Translations under genes and position numbers: made by a program | Origin: Prevotella sp. MGM2 | Lineage (GTDB): Bacteria > Bacteroidota > Bacteroidia > Bacteroidales > Bacteroidaceae | DNA length: 41,671 nt | NCBI RefSeq assembly: GCF_002933955.1 | Contig: NZ_BEWW01000047.1 | Span: 1 to 41,671 of the forward strand | Reading direction: 5' to 3' | Notes under the pieces: generated by a model | What the model saw: only the letters and a program-made list of their open reading frames with translations | Databases searched by the model: none | What the model was told of the DNA's origin: nothing | Shown: piece by piece, positions 8,790-15,280 of the stretch | Layout: each line of letters starts with the position of its first letter | Position numbering within the stretch: position 1 is the stretch's first letter

Positions 8790-9557
8790 TCAGACAAAAG
8801 CCGAAGCCTCCGCACAAGAGAAAACAGCCGAGGAAAGATCGCGCGCATGACGAACCGCCGCATGAGAGCGGCTGCCAGCAACGCCGACCCCATAGAAACG
8901 CTCACCAAGGGAAAGCACCTCATCATACGACAAATCCCCCAGAAGCATGGCATTCAGGCGCAACACCTCCAGGCGACGCAGTGCCACATCGCCCCCATCA
9001 GAAGAACCCAGCGGCCATCCCCCGTCAGAGCGCTGGGAAAGCGCATAGAAACGGAGGTGACTCTCAAGAAGCCGCCCGCAGCGGGAATCCACCGCCCCAT
9101 AGGGGGCAAGCGACATCACCAGAACACGGTCGAGGGCCGCACTGTGCAAAGACTCCGAACAAGACGCGGCAGCATCAAGCAATTCAGACAACCCCGTGGA
9201 GCAGGAGCGGGAAAAACCAACGCAAGCCTTAGAACCGACAGAAGGAAACGGACTCTCCACCGCGCTATGGCTGAGAAGATACATCCCATAAAGCAAGTCG
9301 CAGCGACACACGAAGGCGCTGCCGCACGCAAAAGCCTCCTCAAGAACACCGAAAAGGCTCTCAAGGCGCGAAAGGGAAAAACGAAGACCGGAAGGAAGAC
9401 TGCCGTCAAGGCCACAGGCATGAAGTTCGTGAAGACAAACCGCAACCTCCGCGCCCGACACCAAAGAATAAACGTCACTTGAAAGGTACAAACCTGACAG
9501 AAACGATTCCAAATAACTATATGTCAAATCATTATCTAACATTAACCGATCCCTCAT
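8790..9557 (-). CDS. Unrecognised protein encoded between the invertible promoter and upxY
   Basis: A 255-residue protein if started at the ATG at 9557; a GTG at 9563 lies inside the outer recombination repeat, and another ATG is at 9542. I do not recognise a family. It is rich in Ser, Leu and Cys, mostly helical in appearance, without a signal peptide or membrane segment. The best-looking segment is SHLRFYALSQRSDGGWPLGS and the following ALRRLEVLRLNAMLLGDLSYDEVL, resembling amphipathic helices. Long frames also exist on the other strand in this GC-rich stretch, so coding status rests on position: it is the first frame downstream of the promoter in its ON orientation and ends 73 bases before upxY. 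Position suggests, but does not show, a regulatory role comparable to UpxZ. Confidence 0.6.
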   Translation of the reverse strand: MRDRLMLDNDLTYSYLESFLSGLYLSSDVYSLVSGAEVAVCLHELHACGLDGSLPSGLRFSLSRLESLFGVLEEAFACGSAFVCRCDLLYGMYLLSHSAVESPFPSVGSKACVGFSRSCSTGLSELLDAAASCSESLHSAALDRVLVMSLAPYGAVDSRCGRLLESHLRFYALSQRSDGGWPLGSSDGGDVALRRLEVLRLNAMLLGDLSYDEVLSLGERFYGVGVAGSRSHAAVRHARDLSSAVFSCAEASAFV

Positions 9558-9562
9558 ACACA

Positions 9563-9580
9563 CGTTTCTTTGTTAGAAAC
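9563..9580 (+). repeat. Outer copy of the invertase-site repeat (left side)
   Basis: Reads CGTTTCTTTGTTAGAAAC, in the same orientation as the inner left copy and the exact inverse of bases 9943-9960 over 18 bases. It is itself an imperfect palindrome (GTTTCT, five bases, AGAAAC), as expected for a recombinase core site. Confidence 0.8.
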
Positions 9581-9590
9581 CTATACGCGG

Positions 9591-9610
9591 TTCTTTGTTA
9601 GAAACGGGTA
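9591..9610 (+). repeat. Left inverted repeat of the invertible promoter
   Basis: TTCTTTGTTAGAAACGGGTA; its reverse complement is present without mismatch at 9938-9957. The pair encloses 327 bases containing a promoter. Confidence 0.9.
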
Positions 9611-9898
9611 AAAATAGGAATGGATATGGCTTTTGTTTTGTTTGTAATCGTTTGATAATAAATATATAGAGTTGTTTTAATGAATGCTTGAGGTGATAAA
9701 TAAGCCCTCGTTTAATGTAGGGTTGCATGCAAGAGAGATGGAACATAGATTGGGTGTAATTTCAAAAGTGTAAATGAAGTTCTCTGTTGTGTAAGTTCTG
9801 CGTTTTTATTGAATGATTTGTAAATATCACAAAATGAGATGGTTGCAATTTTTTAAAAAGGCGGTTTTGGATACTTAGTCGTAATTGCCTGAGAATAT

Positions 9899-9929
9899 TT
9901 TGGTATTTATATTTTATTTACTAATTTTG
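9899..9929 (+). promoter_or_regulatory. Promoter inside the invertible segment
   Basis: TTTG at 9899-9902, a 19-base spacer, then TAATTTTG at 9922-9929: a full match to the Bacteroidota primary sigma consensus (TTTG, 19-21 bases, TAnnTTTG). It points right, towards a gene-free stretch and element A. Confidence 0.88.
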
Positions 9930-9937
9930 CGGGAAAA

Positions 9938-9957
9938 TACCCGTTTCTAACAAAGAA
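9938..9957 (-). repeat. Right inverted repeat of the invertible promoter
   Basis: TACCCGTTTCTAACAAAGAA, a perfect 20-base inverse of 9591-9610. The identity extends on the other side to the outer copy at 9563-9580 through bases 9943-9960. Confidence 0.9.
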
Positions 9958-9960
9958 ACG

Positions 9961-10100
9961 GCAACATTATCTACTTTCTCCTATTATTCTTTTTCACATC
10001 ATTTTCTACTTCTCAAACACATCCGGATAGCATTTTATACGCTAAAACCAAAAATACAAAAGAAAGGAAAAGGAATACGACTTTCTCCCCCGCTACAAAT
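9961..10100. other. Gene-free AT-rich stretch
   Basis: No plausible gene, RNA or strong hairpin is seen. In the OFF orientation it would be the first sequence transcribed from the invertible promoter. Confidence 0.6.
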
Positions 10101-10277
10101 TTAACATATTTAACTTTCCATTACATTTCGGTATGTTAAAATATAGGTTATAAATATTAGAGATCAAAAAGCCCGTATTGGAATTTCAACACAAATACGG
10201 GAAATTTAAATTCCCCGTATCGGAATTTAAAAAAGAAAAAGCAATAAAAAGCCACTGGGACACGCCGAAAAACATAC

Positions 10278-10309
10278 AAAAAAACGGAACTTTCACATGA
10301 AAAGTCCCG
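10278..10309 (-). terminator. Terminator-like hairpin within element A
   Basis: Stem CGGGACTTT with AAAGTTCCG (one G-U pair) and a run of T after it on the minus strand. It follows the -7 box by only about 10 bases, so a terminated transcript would be near 40 bases. Confidence 0.7.
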
Positions 10310-10319
10310 CCCGCTATTG

Positions 10320-10351
10320 CAAAGATACGACATTTTCCAGCCAAAAGCAAA
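10320..10351 (-). promoter_or_regulatory. Promoter within element A
   Basis: On the minus strand TTTG, exactly 20 bases, TATCTTTG. The spacer length and both boxes are conserved in the other two copies. Confidence 0.8.
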
Positions 10352-10362
10352 TTATGTTAAAA

Positions 10363-10582
10363 GCGCAGGCACTCACTTTTCAAGACAAGAACACGAAAAA
10401 AATCAATGCCATAAAATTACAATCCATCACACAGCCCCACACAACATTCACACTTCAATCAACATATTCACACAACAAAACTATTACCAAACGCCAACCG
10501 CCTCATTAACAACACATCCCTATCCGGAGACTTAAAACCCGAATCATCCTAAAATATATTTAAAACTTTTTACAACACTCTA
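10363..10582. other. Gene-free stretch between element A and the rplM promoter
   Basis: A/C-rich sequence with repeated ACACA-like words. Short open frames exist but are low-complexity (Thr, Gln, His, Asn rich) and have no family likeness. Nothing else is seen. Confidence 0.55.
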
Positions 10583-10613
10583 TTGGTCATTTTACAAAAA
10601 AATGGTAATTTTG
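10583..10613 (+). promoter_or_regulatory. Promoter of rplM-rpsI
   Basis: TTG at 10583-10585, a 20-base spacer, TAATTTTG at 10606-10613. It predicts a 5' leader of about 135 bases before rplM. Confidence 0.75.
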
Positions 10614-10629
10614 CACGCCGATTATTATC

Positions 10630-10712
10630 AAAACAGGCTAAAAACCTGTTTTACTGCATGTTGAAACTGCTGCTTCCATTGGCCAGTCGCAACAGTGCTT
10701 AAAGACTTGCAG
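10630..10712 (+). promoter_or_regulatory. Structured leader of rplM, candidate ribosomal-protein autoregulation site
   Basis: First hairpin AAAACAGG (10630-10637) with CCTGTTTT (10645-10652), 8 perfect pairs. Second, a longer arm: CTGCA (10654-10658) with TGCAG (10708-10712) enclosing TGTTG (10659-10663) with CAACA (10690-10694). By analogy with other ribosomal-protein leaders, L13 or S9 may bind here; that is inference. Confidence 0.6.
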
Positions 10713-10757
10713 AACAGATAAAAAATTAGTAGTTACAAAAAATTAAAAACAAAGAAA

Positions 10758-11219
10758 GTGGACACTTTAAGTTACAAGACCATTTCTGCGAACAAAGAGA
10801 CCGTAAACAAAGAATGGGTGGTTGTAGACGCCACCGATCAGGTTTTGGGTCGCCTTTGCACGAAAGTAGCCAAGCTCCTGCGTGGTAAGTACAAACCTAA
10901 CTTCACTCCTCACGTAGACTGTGGTGACAATGTTATCATTATCAATGCCGACAAGGTAAGACTCACCGGCAACAAGTGGAACGACCGCGTTTACTATACC
11001 TATACCGGCTATCCCGGCGGTCAGCGCGAACACACACCTGCCAGCATCATGGCCAAACCCAACGGAGCCGACAAACTTCTGCGCCGTGTGGTGAAGGGCA
11101 TGCTCCCCAAGAACCGTCTTGGTGCCAAGCTCCTCAGCAACATGTATGTTTATGAAGGTGGCGATCACAAACACGAGGCACAGAGTCCCAAAGCAATTGA
11201 TATTAACTTGTATAAATAA
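10758..11219 (+). CDS. rplM: 50S ribosomal protein L13
   Basis: A 153-residue protein with the L13 signatures WVVVDATDQVLGRLCTKVAK (near 22-41), RLTGNKWNDRVYYTYTGYPGG (near 70-90) and the basic VKGMLPKNRLG segment (near 113). It is a primary 23S rRNA-binding protein of the large subunit, and length is normal for the phylum. It is the first gene of an rplM-rpsI pair with a 11-base gap, a conserved bacterial arrangement. Its own promoter and a structured leader lie immediately upstream. Start chosen at the ATG directly after the A-rich leader; no strong Shine-Dalgarno is present, as is usual in Bacteroidota. Confidence 0.98.
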   Translation: MDTLSYKTISANKETVNKEWVVVDATDQVLGRLCTKVAKLLRGKYKPNFTPHVDCGDNVIIINADKVRLTGNKWNDRVYYTYTGYPGGQREHTPASIMAKPNGADKLLRRVVKGMLPKNRLGAKLLSNMYVYEGGDHKHEAQSPKAIDINLYK

Positions 11220-11230
11220 TCATCGCATAT

Positions 11231-11617
11231 ATGGAAATGATTAATGCATTAGGTCGTCGCAAAAGTGCCATCGCCCGCATTTACATGACGGAAGGTACTG
11301 GAAAGATCACCATCAATAAGAGAGATTTGACAGAATATTTCCCTTCTTCTATTCTCCAGTTCGTTGTTAAACAGCCATTGACGCTCCTCAACGTTGCTGA
11401 AAAATACGACATCAAGGTTAATCTTAACGGCGGCGGTTTCACCGGCCAGAGCCAGGCACTCCGCCTTGCTATTGCCCGTGCTTTGGTAAAAGTAAACGCA
11501 GAAGACAAGAAAGCCCTCCGCGCCGAAGGCTTCATGACACGTGACTCCCGTGAGGTTGAACGTAAGAAACCGGGTCGTCCCAAGGCACGTCGTCGCTTCC
11601 AGTTCAGTAAACGTTAA
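11231..11617 (+). CDS. rpsI: 30S ribosomal protein S9
   Basis: A 128-residue protein of normal length. It has the S9 pattern: ALGRRKSAIARIYMTEGTG near the N-terminus, GGGFTGQSQALRLAIARALV in the middle, and the diagnostic basic tail RKKPGRPKARRRFQFSKR, which reaches the P-site tRNA in the ribosome. It lies 11 bases after rplM and shares its promoter. A 157-base spacer holding a structured region separates it from rpsB, so rpsB-tsf may be read both by read-through and separately. Confidence 0.98.
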   Translation: MEMINALGRRKSAIARIYMTEGTGKITINKRDLTEYFPSSILQFVVKQPLTLLNVAEKYDIKVNLNGGGFTGQSQALRLAIARALVKVNAEDKKALRAEGFMTRDSREVERKKPGRPKARRRFQFSKR

Positions 11618-11658
11618 TATCGGCCTTTTACTGCTGGATTACGTTTAGCATCTAAATT

Positions 11659-11740
11659 GATGGGATTTCAAAATGCTATTTTGATGAACTACCCATCAGT
11701 TGGTTGAACTAAAAATGCCATGAAACAAACATGGCCCAAC
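11659..11740 (+). promoter_or_regulatory. Structured intergenic leader upstream of rpsB
   Basis: Two hairpins. GATGGG (11659-11664) pairs with CCCATC (11692-11697) around an inner CAAAAT/ATTTTG stem (11669-11683). Then GTTG (11703-11706) pairs with CAAC (11737-11740) around GCCATG/CATGGC (11717-11735). Neither is followed by a T tract, so they look regulatory rather than terminating. A link to S2 binding is inference. Confidence 0.55.
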
Positions 11741-11774
11741 TAAAAAGAAAGTAAACGAACAAACAATTATCAAA

Positions 11775-12596
11775 ATGTCTAGAACAAATTTTGAAACATT
11801 ATTAGAGGCCGGCTGCCACTTTGGCCACCTCAAACGCAAGTGGAATCCCGCCATGGCTCCTTACATCTTCATGGAGCGTAACGGCATTCACATCATAGAC
11901 CTTCACAAGACCGTAGCAAAAATTGACGAGGCAGCTGAAGCGCTGAAGCAAATTGCCAAATCCGGCCGCAAGGTTCTTTTTGTAGCTACTAAGAAACAAG
12001 CCAAACAAGTAGTGGCAGAAAAAGCCACTTCCGTTAACATGCCGTACGTTACGGAACGTTGGCCGGGCGGTATGCTCACCAACTTCCCCACGATTCGTAA
12101 AGCTGTCAAGAAAATGGCCAATATTGACAAGCTCATGAACGACGGTACATTCTCCAATCTCTCAAAACGCGAGATTCTCCAAATTTCCCGCCAACGCGCC
12201 AAATTGGAAAAGAACCTTGGTTCTATCGCCGATTTGAACAAACTGCCGGCCGCACTCTTCATTGTCGATGTATGCAAAGAACATATCGCAGTTAAAGAAG
12301 CTCAGCGCTTGGGTATTCCCGTATTCGGCATTGTCGATACCAATTCCAATCCCAACTGCGTAGATTTCTTGATCCCTGCCAACGATGACGCCAACAAGAG
12401 CATCGAGGTGATTCTTGACGCCTGCTGCGCAGCTATCGCCGAAGGTGTTGAAGAGCGCAAGGCCGAAAAGGTTGACACCGAAGCTGCAGGCGAAGGCGAA
12501 AAGCCAGCCCGCAAGCGCAGCGCCAAAGCTCGCGTTGAGAAAGAGGAAGCTGTAGCCGAAACTGAAGAAACCAAGGAAGAGGCTAAAGCCGAATAA
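11775..12596 (+). CDS. rpsB: 30S ribosomal protein S2
   Basis: A 273-residue protein. Core S2 features: LLEAGCHFGHLKRKWNPAM at 8-27, NGIHIIDLHKT near 36, the VLFVATKKQAK stretch, ERWPGGMLTNF near 93-103, and FGIVDTNSNP near 183. It is a late-binding small-subunit protein. The last 45 or so residues are an acidic/basic Glu-Lys-Ala extension absent from the shorter E. coli-type core and common in Bacteroidota. It is followed by tsf after 30 bases, the usual rpsB-tsf pairing. A structured leader upstream suggests translational feedback. Confidence 0.98.
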   Translation: MSRTNFETLLEAGCHFGHLKRKWNPAMAPYIFMERNGIHIIDLHKTVAKIDEAAEALKQIAKSGRKVLFVATKKQAKQVVAEKATSVNMPYVTERWPGGMLTNFPTIRKAVKKMANIDKLMNDGTFSNLSKREILQISRQRAKLEKNLGSIADLNKLPAALFIVDVCKEHIAVKEAQRLGIPVFGIVDTNSNPNCVDFLIPANDDANKSIEVILDACCAAIAEGVEERKAEKVDTEAAGEGEKPARKRSAKARVEKEEAVAETEETKEEAKAE

Positions 12597-12626
12597 TATT
12601 AGTAACATTTAAGAGAAAATACTACA

Positions 12627-13451
12627 ATGGGTGTAGGATTAGAAGATATCAAGAAACTTCGCACCATGACCGGTGCAGGTCTCGGAGACTGCAAAAAAGC
12701 TCTGGCTGAGTCAAATGGCGACATCGAAGGCGCCATCGAAATTATCCGTAAAAAAGGCCAGGCTGTTGCAGCCAAACGCTCAGACCGTGAAGCTGCCGAA
12801 GGTGCAGTACTCTGCAAGGCAGAGAACGGCTTTGGCGCCATCATCGCTTTGAAATGTGAAACTGACTTCGTAGCCAAAAACGAAGACTTCGTGAAATTGG
12901 CCCAAGCTATTCTGGACGCGGCTGTAGCCAACAAGTGCAAAACTCTTGAGGAAGTAAAGAACCTTCCTATGGGTAACGGCACAGTGGCTGAAGCTGTTAC
13001 AGACCGTAGCGGTATCACAGGAGAAAAAATGGAACTTGACGGTTACTTTGTAATTGAAAGCGACAATATCTCTTGCTATAACCACCAGGGAAAGAATATG
13101 CTTTGCACCATGGTTGCCCTTAACAAAGAGGTAGACGCTGCTTACGGTCATGCCGTAGCCATGCAGGTTGCTGCCATGAACCCCGTTTCTCTTTGTGAAG
13201 CCGATGTACCTGAGAAAGTACGCAAAGAAGAATATGAAATCGCTGCCGACAAAGCCCGTCAGGAAGGTAAACCTGAGAACATGATCGAGCGTATCGCCCA
13301 AGGCCGTATGCAGAAGTTCTACAAGGAAGCATGCCTTTTGAATCAGGAATTTATTCAGGACAGCAAATTGTCTGTATCTGACTACCTGAAACAGGCTGAC
13401 AAAGAATGTACGGTAACAGCTTTCAGCCGTTTTACTCTGCGTGCAGAATAA
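12627..13451 (+). CDS. tsf: Elongation factor Ts
   Basis: A 274-residue nucleotide-exchange factor for EF-Tu. It starts with the UBA-like EF-Ts motif (LEDIKKLRTMTGAGLGDCKKAL, residues 5-26), followed by KGQAVAAKRSDREAAEG and the second signature CETDFVAKNEDF near 73-84. The two core subdomains follow, including HAVAMQVAAMNP near 172. Length matches bacterial EF-Ts of this phylum. It ends the ribosomal cluster; a strong hairpin lies 26 bases after its stop. Confidence 0.97.
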   Translation: MGVGLEDIKKLRTMTGAGLGDCKKALAESNGDIEGAIEIIRKKGQAVAAKRSDREAAEGAVLCKAENGFGAIIALKCETDFVAKNEDFVKLAQAILDAAVANKCKTLEEVKNLPMGNGTVAEAVTDRSGITGEKMELDGYFVIESDNISCYNHQGKNMLCTMVALNKEVDAAYGHAVAMQVAAMNPVSLCEADVPEKVRKEEYEIAADKARQEGKPENMIERIAQGRMQKFYKEACLLNQEFIQDSKLSVSDYLKQADKECTVTAFSRFTLRAE

Positions 13452-13477
13452 ATTAAAGACACTGCATTTTACAATAG

Positions 13478-13512
13478 AAAGGTTGCTCCGCTTAGCGAAG
13501 CAACCTTTTATA
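13478..13512 (+). terminator. Terminator after tsf
   Basis: AAAGGTTGCT (13478-13487) pairs with AGCAACCTTT (13499-13508), with a further CGC/GCG inside the loop, and runs into TTTTAT. It is nearly symmetric, so it may also serve panB on the opposite strand. Confidence 0.85.
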
Positions 13513-13582
13513 TTCTACAGAAAGGGAGTTATGATCAATCGAATCAAAACAATTCTACGCTTCTACAACACACCACTTCCGC

Positions 13583-14401
13583 TCAATAACATTCCGTACT
13601 GTCCGGAAAACTACTGTTCTTGACATCCGAGACATAAGAGCCGACCGCATCAGTAATTACCGTATGCAAATCGGCATAACGGCGCAGGAACTTCGGACTG
13701 AAACCTTTATTCTTACCCAACATATCATCGACAACAAGCACTTGTCCGTCTGCAGCTCCGGCTCCAATGCCGATGACAGGAATATCTACACTTTCAACAA
13801 CTTTTTGAGTAAGTGCTGCTGGTATTTTTTCAAGAACAAGTCCAAAGCAACCGGCCTCTGCCAGAAGTTTTGCATCCTGAAGTAATTTCTCAGCCTCCGC
13901 CATATCTTTTGCTCTTACGGCATAAGTGCCAAATTTATTAATACTCTGTGGTGTTAATCCCAGATGGCCCATTACAGGAATACCGGCATCGATAATCTTA
14001 CGGATTACATCTATGATTTCCACACCTCCTTCCAGTTTCAAGGCATCGCAACCAGTTTGCTGCATGATACGGATGGCATTGCTGACCCCTTCAAGCGGGC
14101 TTACCTGATAAGTACCGAACGGCATGTCACAAACGACTAATGCCCGCTGGACGCCCCGAACAACCGACTTAGCATGATAAATCATCTGGTCAAGCGTAAT
14201 GGACAATGTTGTTTGATTGCCAGCCATTACATTTGAAGCACTATCACCAACCAGAATGACATCCACACCTGCTGCATCGACTATAGTTGCTGTGGTAAAA
14301 TCGTAAGAAGTCAACATCGCTATTTTTTTTCCTTGCGACTTCATTTCTTTGAGCCGGAGTGTTGTTACTTTCCGGCTGTCTTCCACTAAATATCCTGCCA
14401 T
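13583..14401 (-). CDS. panB: 3-methyl-2-oxobutanoate hydroxymethyltransferase (ketopantoate hydroxymethyltransferase)
   Basis: A 272-residue cytoplasmic enzyme that forms ketopantoate from 2-oxoisovalerate and methylene-tetrahydrofolate, the first step of pantothenate and CoA synthesis. Signatures in order: [22 protein letters not shown] near 26-47 with the metal-binding [39 protein letters not shown] with the conserved Glu, [13 protein letters not shown], and [21 protein letters not shown]. Length is normal. It lies 5 bases downstream of the HAD hydrolase gene, apparently in the same transcript, and converges on tsf. Confidence 0.97.
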   Translation of the reverse strand: MAGYLVEDSRKVTTLRLKEMKSQGKKIAMLTSYDFTTATIVDAAGVDVILVGDSASNVMAGNQTTLSITLDQMIYHAKSVVRGVQRALVVCDMPFGTYQVSPLEGVSNAIRIMQQTGCDALKLEGGVEIIDVIRKIIDAGIPVMGHLGLTPQSINKFGTYAVRAKDMAEAEKLLQDAKLLAEAGCFGLVLEKIPAALTQKVVESVDIPVIGIGAGAADGQVLVVDDMLGKNKGFSPKFLRRYADLHTVITDAVGSYVSDVKNSSFPDSTECY

Positions 14402-14406
14402 TACAT

Positions 14407-15051
14407 TTATTTTTTTAATTGAGGAAATAATTCTTCTATTTCAATAAGATTCTCTGCTGCAAAATCTTCGACTACAATATCGCAATACGGTAACAAATCC
14501 TCTTTGGAATTAGACGTGGCCAATCCAACCACAAAGGCACCGGAAGCCTTTCCGGCTTTGACGCCATTGAAACTATCTTCGAAAACCACACATTCATCGG
14601 GTCGCACGCCTAATGTGTCGGCTGCTGATAAATAACAATCGGGAGCCGGTTTGGAACGGACATCATGCTCTGCAGTATGAATAGCGGTGAAAAGCCTATC
14701 GAAAGAGGGATGATTTTTATAGAGATGAGACATTTTCTCTTTATCGGAGCTGGTAACAATAGCAGTAGGCACTCCACTTTCCGACAGTCTGCTTACCCAG
14801 GCTAACGCTCCTGAAATATACTGATATGTCATGTTTTCCTCAAATTTTCTCAAAAGTCCGCAAATCTGCTGACGCACTCCCTCATCCGGAAAAAAGGACG
14901 AAAGAATATAAGTTAATGTCTGTCCTTTAATCTGCAAAGGAAAATGATCATTACCGGGCAAAAAAATATCACGGACTTCAGTCCAAAATCTGGTATACTG
15001 TGACTCCGTATCCACTATGACACCATCTAAATCAAATAATGCTGCTTTCAT
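14407..15051 (-). CDS. HAD-superfamily hydrolase, beta-phosphoglucomutase-like
   Basis: A 214-residue HAD subfamily IA protein. Motif I is [12 protein letters not shown] with nucleophile Asp7 and acid/base Asp9; motif II is the serine in AIVTSSDKE; motif III lysine is in SKPAPDCYL; motif IV is [12 protein letters not shown]. The helical cap between motifs I and II spans about residues 15-85. Such enzymes act on small sugar phosphates; the substrate cannot be assigned. It is transcribed with panB (5-base gap) from a promoter with -7 box at 15072-15079, giving a very short leader. Confidence 0.92.
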   Translation of the reverse strand: MKAALFDLDGVIVDTESQYTRFWTEVRDIFLPGNDHFPLQIKGQTLTYILSSFFPDEGVRQQICGLLRKFEENMTYQYISGALAWVSRLSESGVPTAIVTSSDKEKMSHLYKNHPSFDRLFTAIHTAEHDVRSKPAPDCYLSAADTLGVRPDECVVFEDSFNGVKAGKASGAFVVGLATSNSKEDLLPYCDIVVEDFAAENLIEIEELFPQLKK

Positions 15052-15071
15052 TCCGTTTTATAAATTACTCG

Positions 15072-15079
15072 CAAAGATA
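15072..15079 (-). promoter_or_regulatory. -7 promoter element for the HAD hydrolase-panB unit
   Basis: TATCTTTG on the minus strand, about 20 bases before the ATG at 15051. No clear TTTG at the -33 position was found. Confidence 0.55.
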
Positions 15080-15184
15080 AAGATTATATATTACACTTCA
15101 GGATGCCTGTACAATGGTTTCGAGTTTTTCCATTAAATCTCTCAAATTACACAAAAGAAAAAGAAATGAATGGAAATAAATGTT

Positions 15185-15192
15185 TAACTTTG
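15185..15192 (+). promoter_or_regulatory. -7 promoter element for purF
   Basis: TAACTTTG, about 90 bases upstream of the purF start; the -33 region is weak. Confidence 0.55.
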
Positions 15193-15280
15193 CAGTCAGC
15201 CCGAAAAATGAATGGGATGTTCATTATGCGGATTAAATATTTGCTCTGAGGGCTGGAAACAAAGCAAAAGAGAAAAACAG

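Larger units (their letters stand above)
9591..9957. other. Invertible promoter segment of the capsule locus, in OFF orientation
   Basis: A 367-base segment bounded by the 20-base inverted repeats, with no coding frame inside. It carries one strong Bacteroidota promoter near the right end that reads rightwards, away from the minus-strand operon. Inversion would move the -7 box to about 9619-9626 on the minus strand, giving a leader of about 50 bases before the first gene. Known precedent: capsule promoters of Bacteroides invert through a recombinase acting in trans (Mpi in B. fragilis). No recombinase gene is in the window. OFF describes the assembled molecule; the population may be mixed. 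Confidence 0.87.
10101..10362 (-). repeat. 262-base dispersed element, copy A (promoter-hairpin-palindrome module)
   Basis: One of three intergenic copies, all exactly 262 bases between the conserved ends TTTTAACA and TTAAATATGTTAA (read on the minus strand here). Order on the minus strand: promoter TTTG (10351-10348), 20-base spacer, TATCTTTG (10327-10320); hairpin CGGGACTTT/AAAGTTCCG (10309-10285) followed by a T7 tract; an AT-rich middle; a palindromic core with CCCGTATT at 10172-10179 and AATACGGG at 10194-10201; and the conserved end. Flanks share nothing with the other copies. Transcription would run leftwards, towards the invertible promoter. Confidence 0.85.

Noticed and set aside
8717-8953. 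Upstream extension of the UpxY frame to 8953
   Set aside because: It overlaps the preceding gene and its residues do not look like an NGN domain; ATG 8716 is a better start.
8847-9482. A 211-codon plus-strand frame opposite the gene upstream of upxY
   Set aside because: It is a Lys/Arg/Thr-rich shadow created by GC-rich sequence, with no family likeness; the minus-strand frame is better placed relative to the promoter and upxY.
10297-10535. Two overlapping short plus-strand frames of about 70 codons
   Set aside because: Low-complexity Thr/Gln/His content, partly inside element A, no likeness to any protein.
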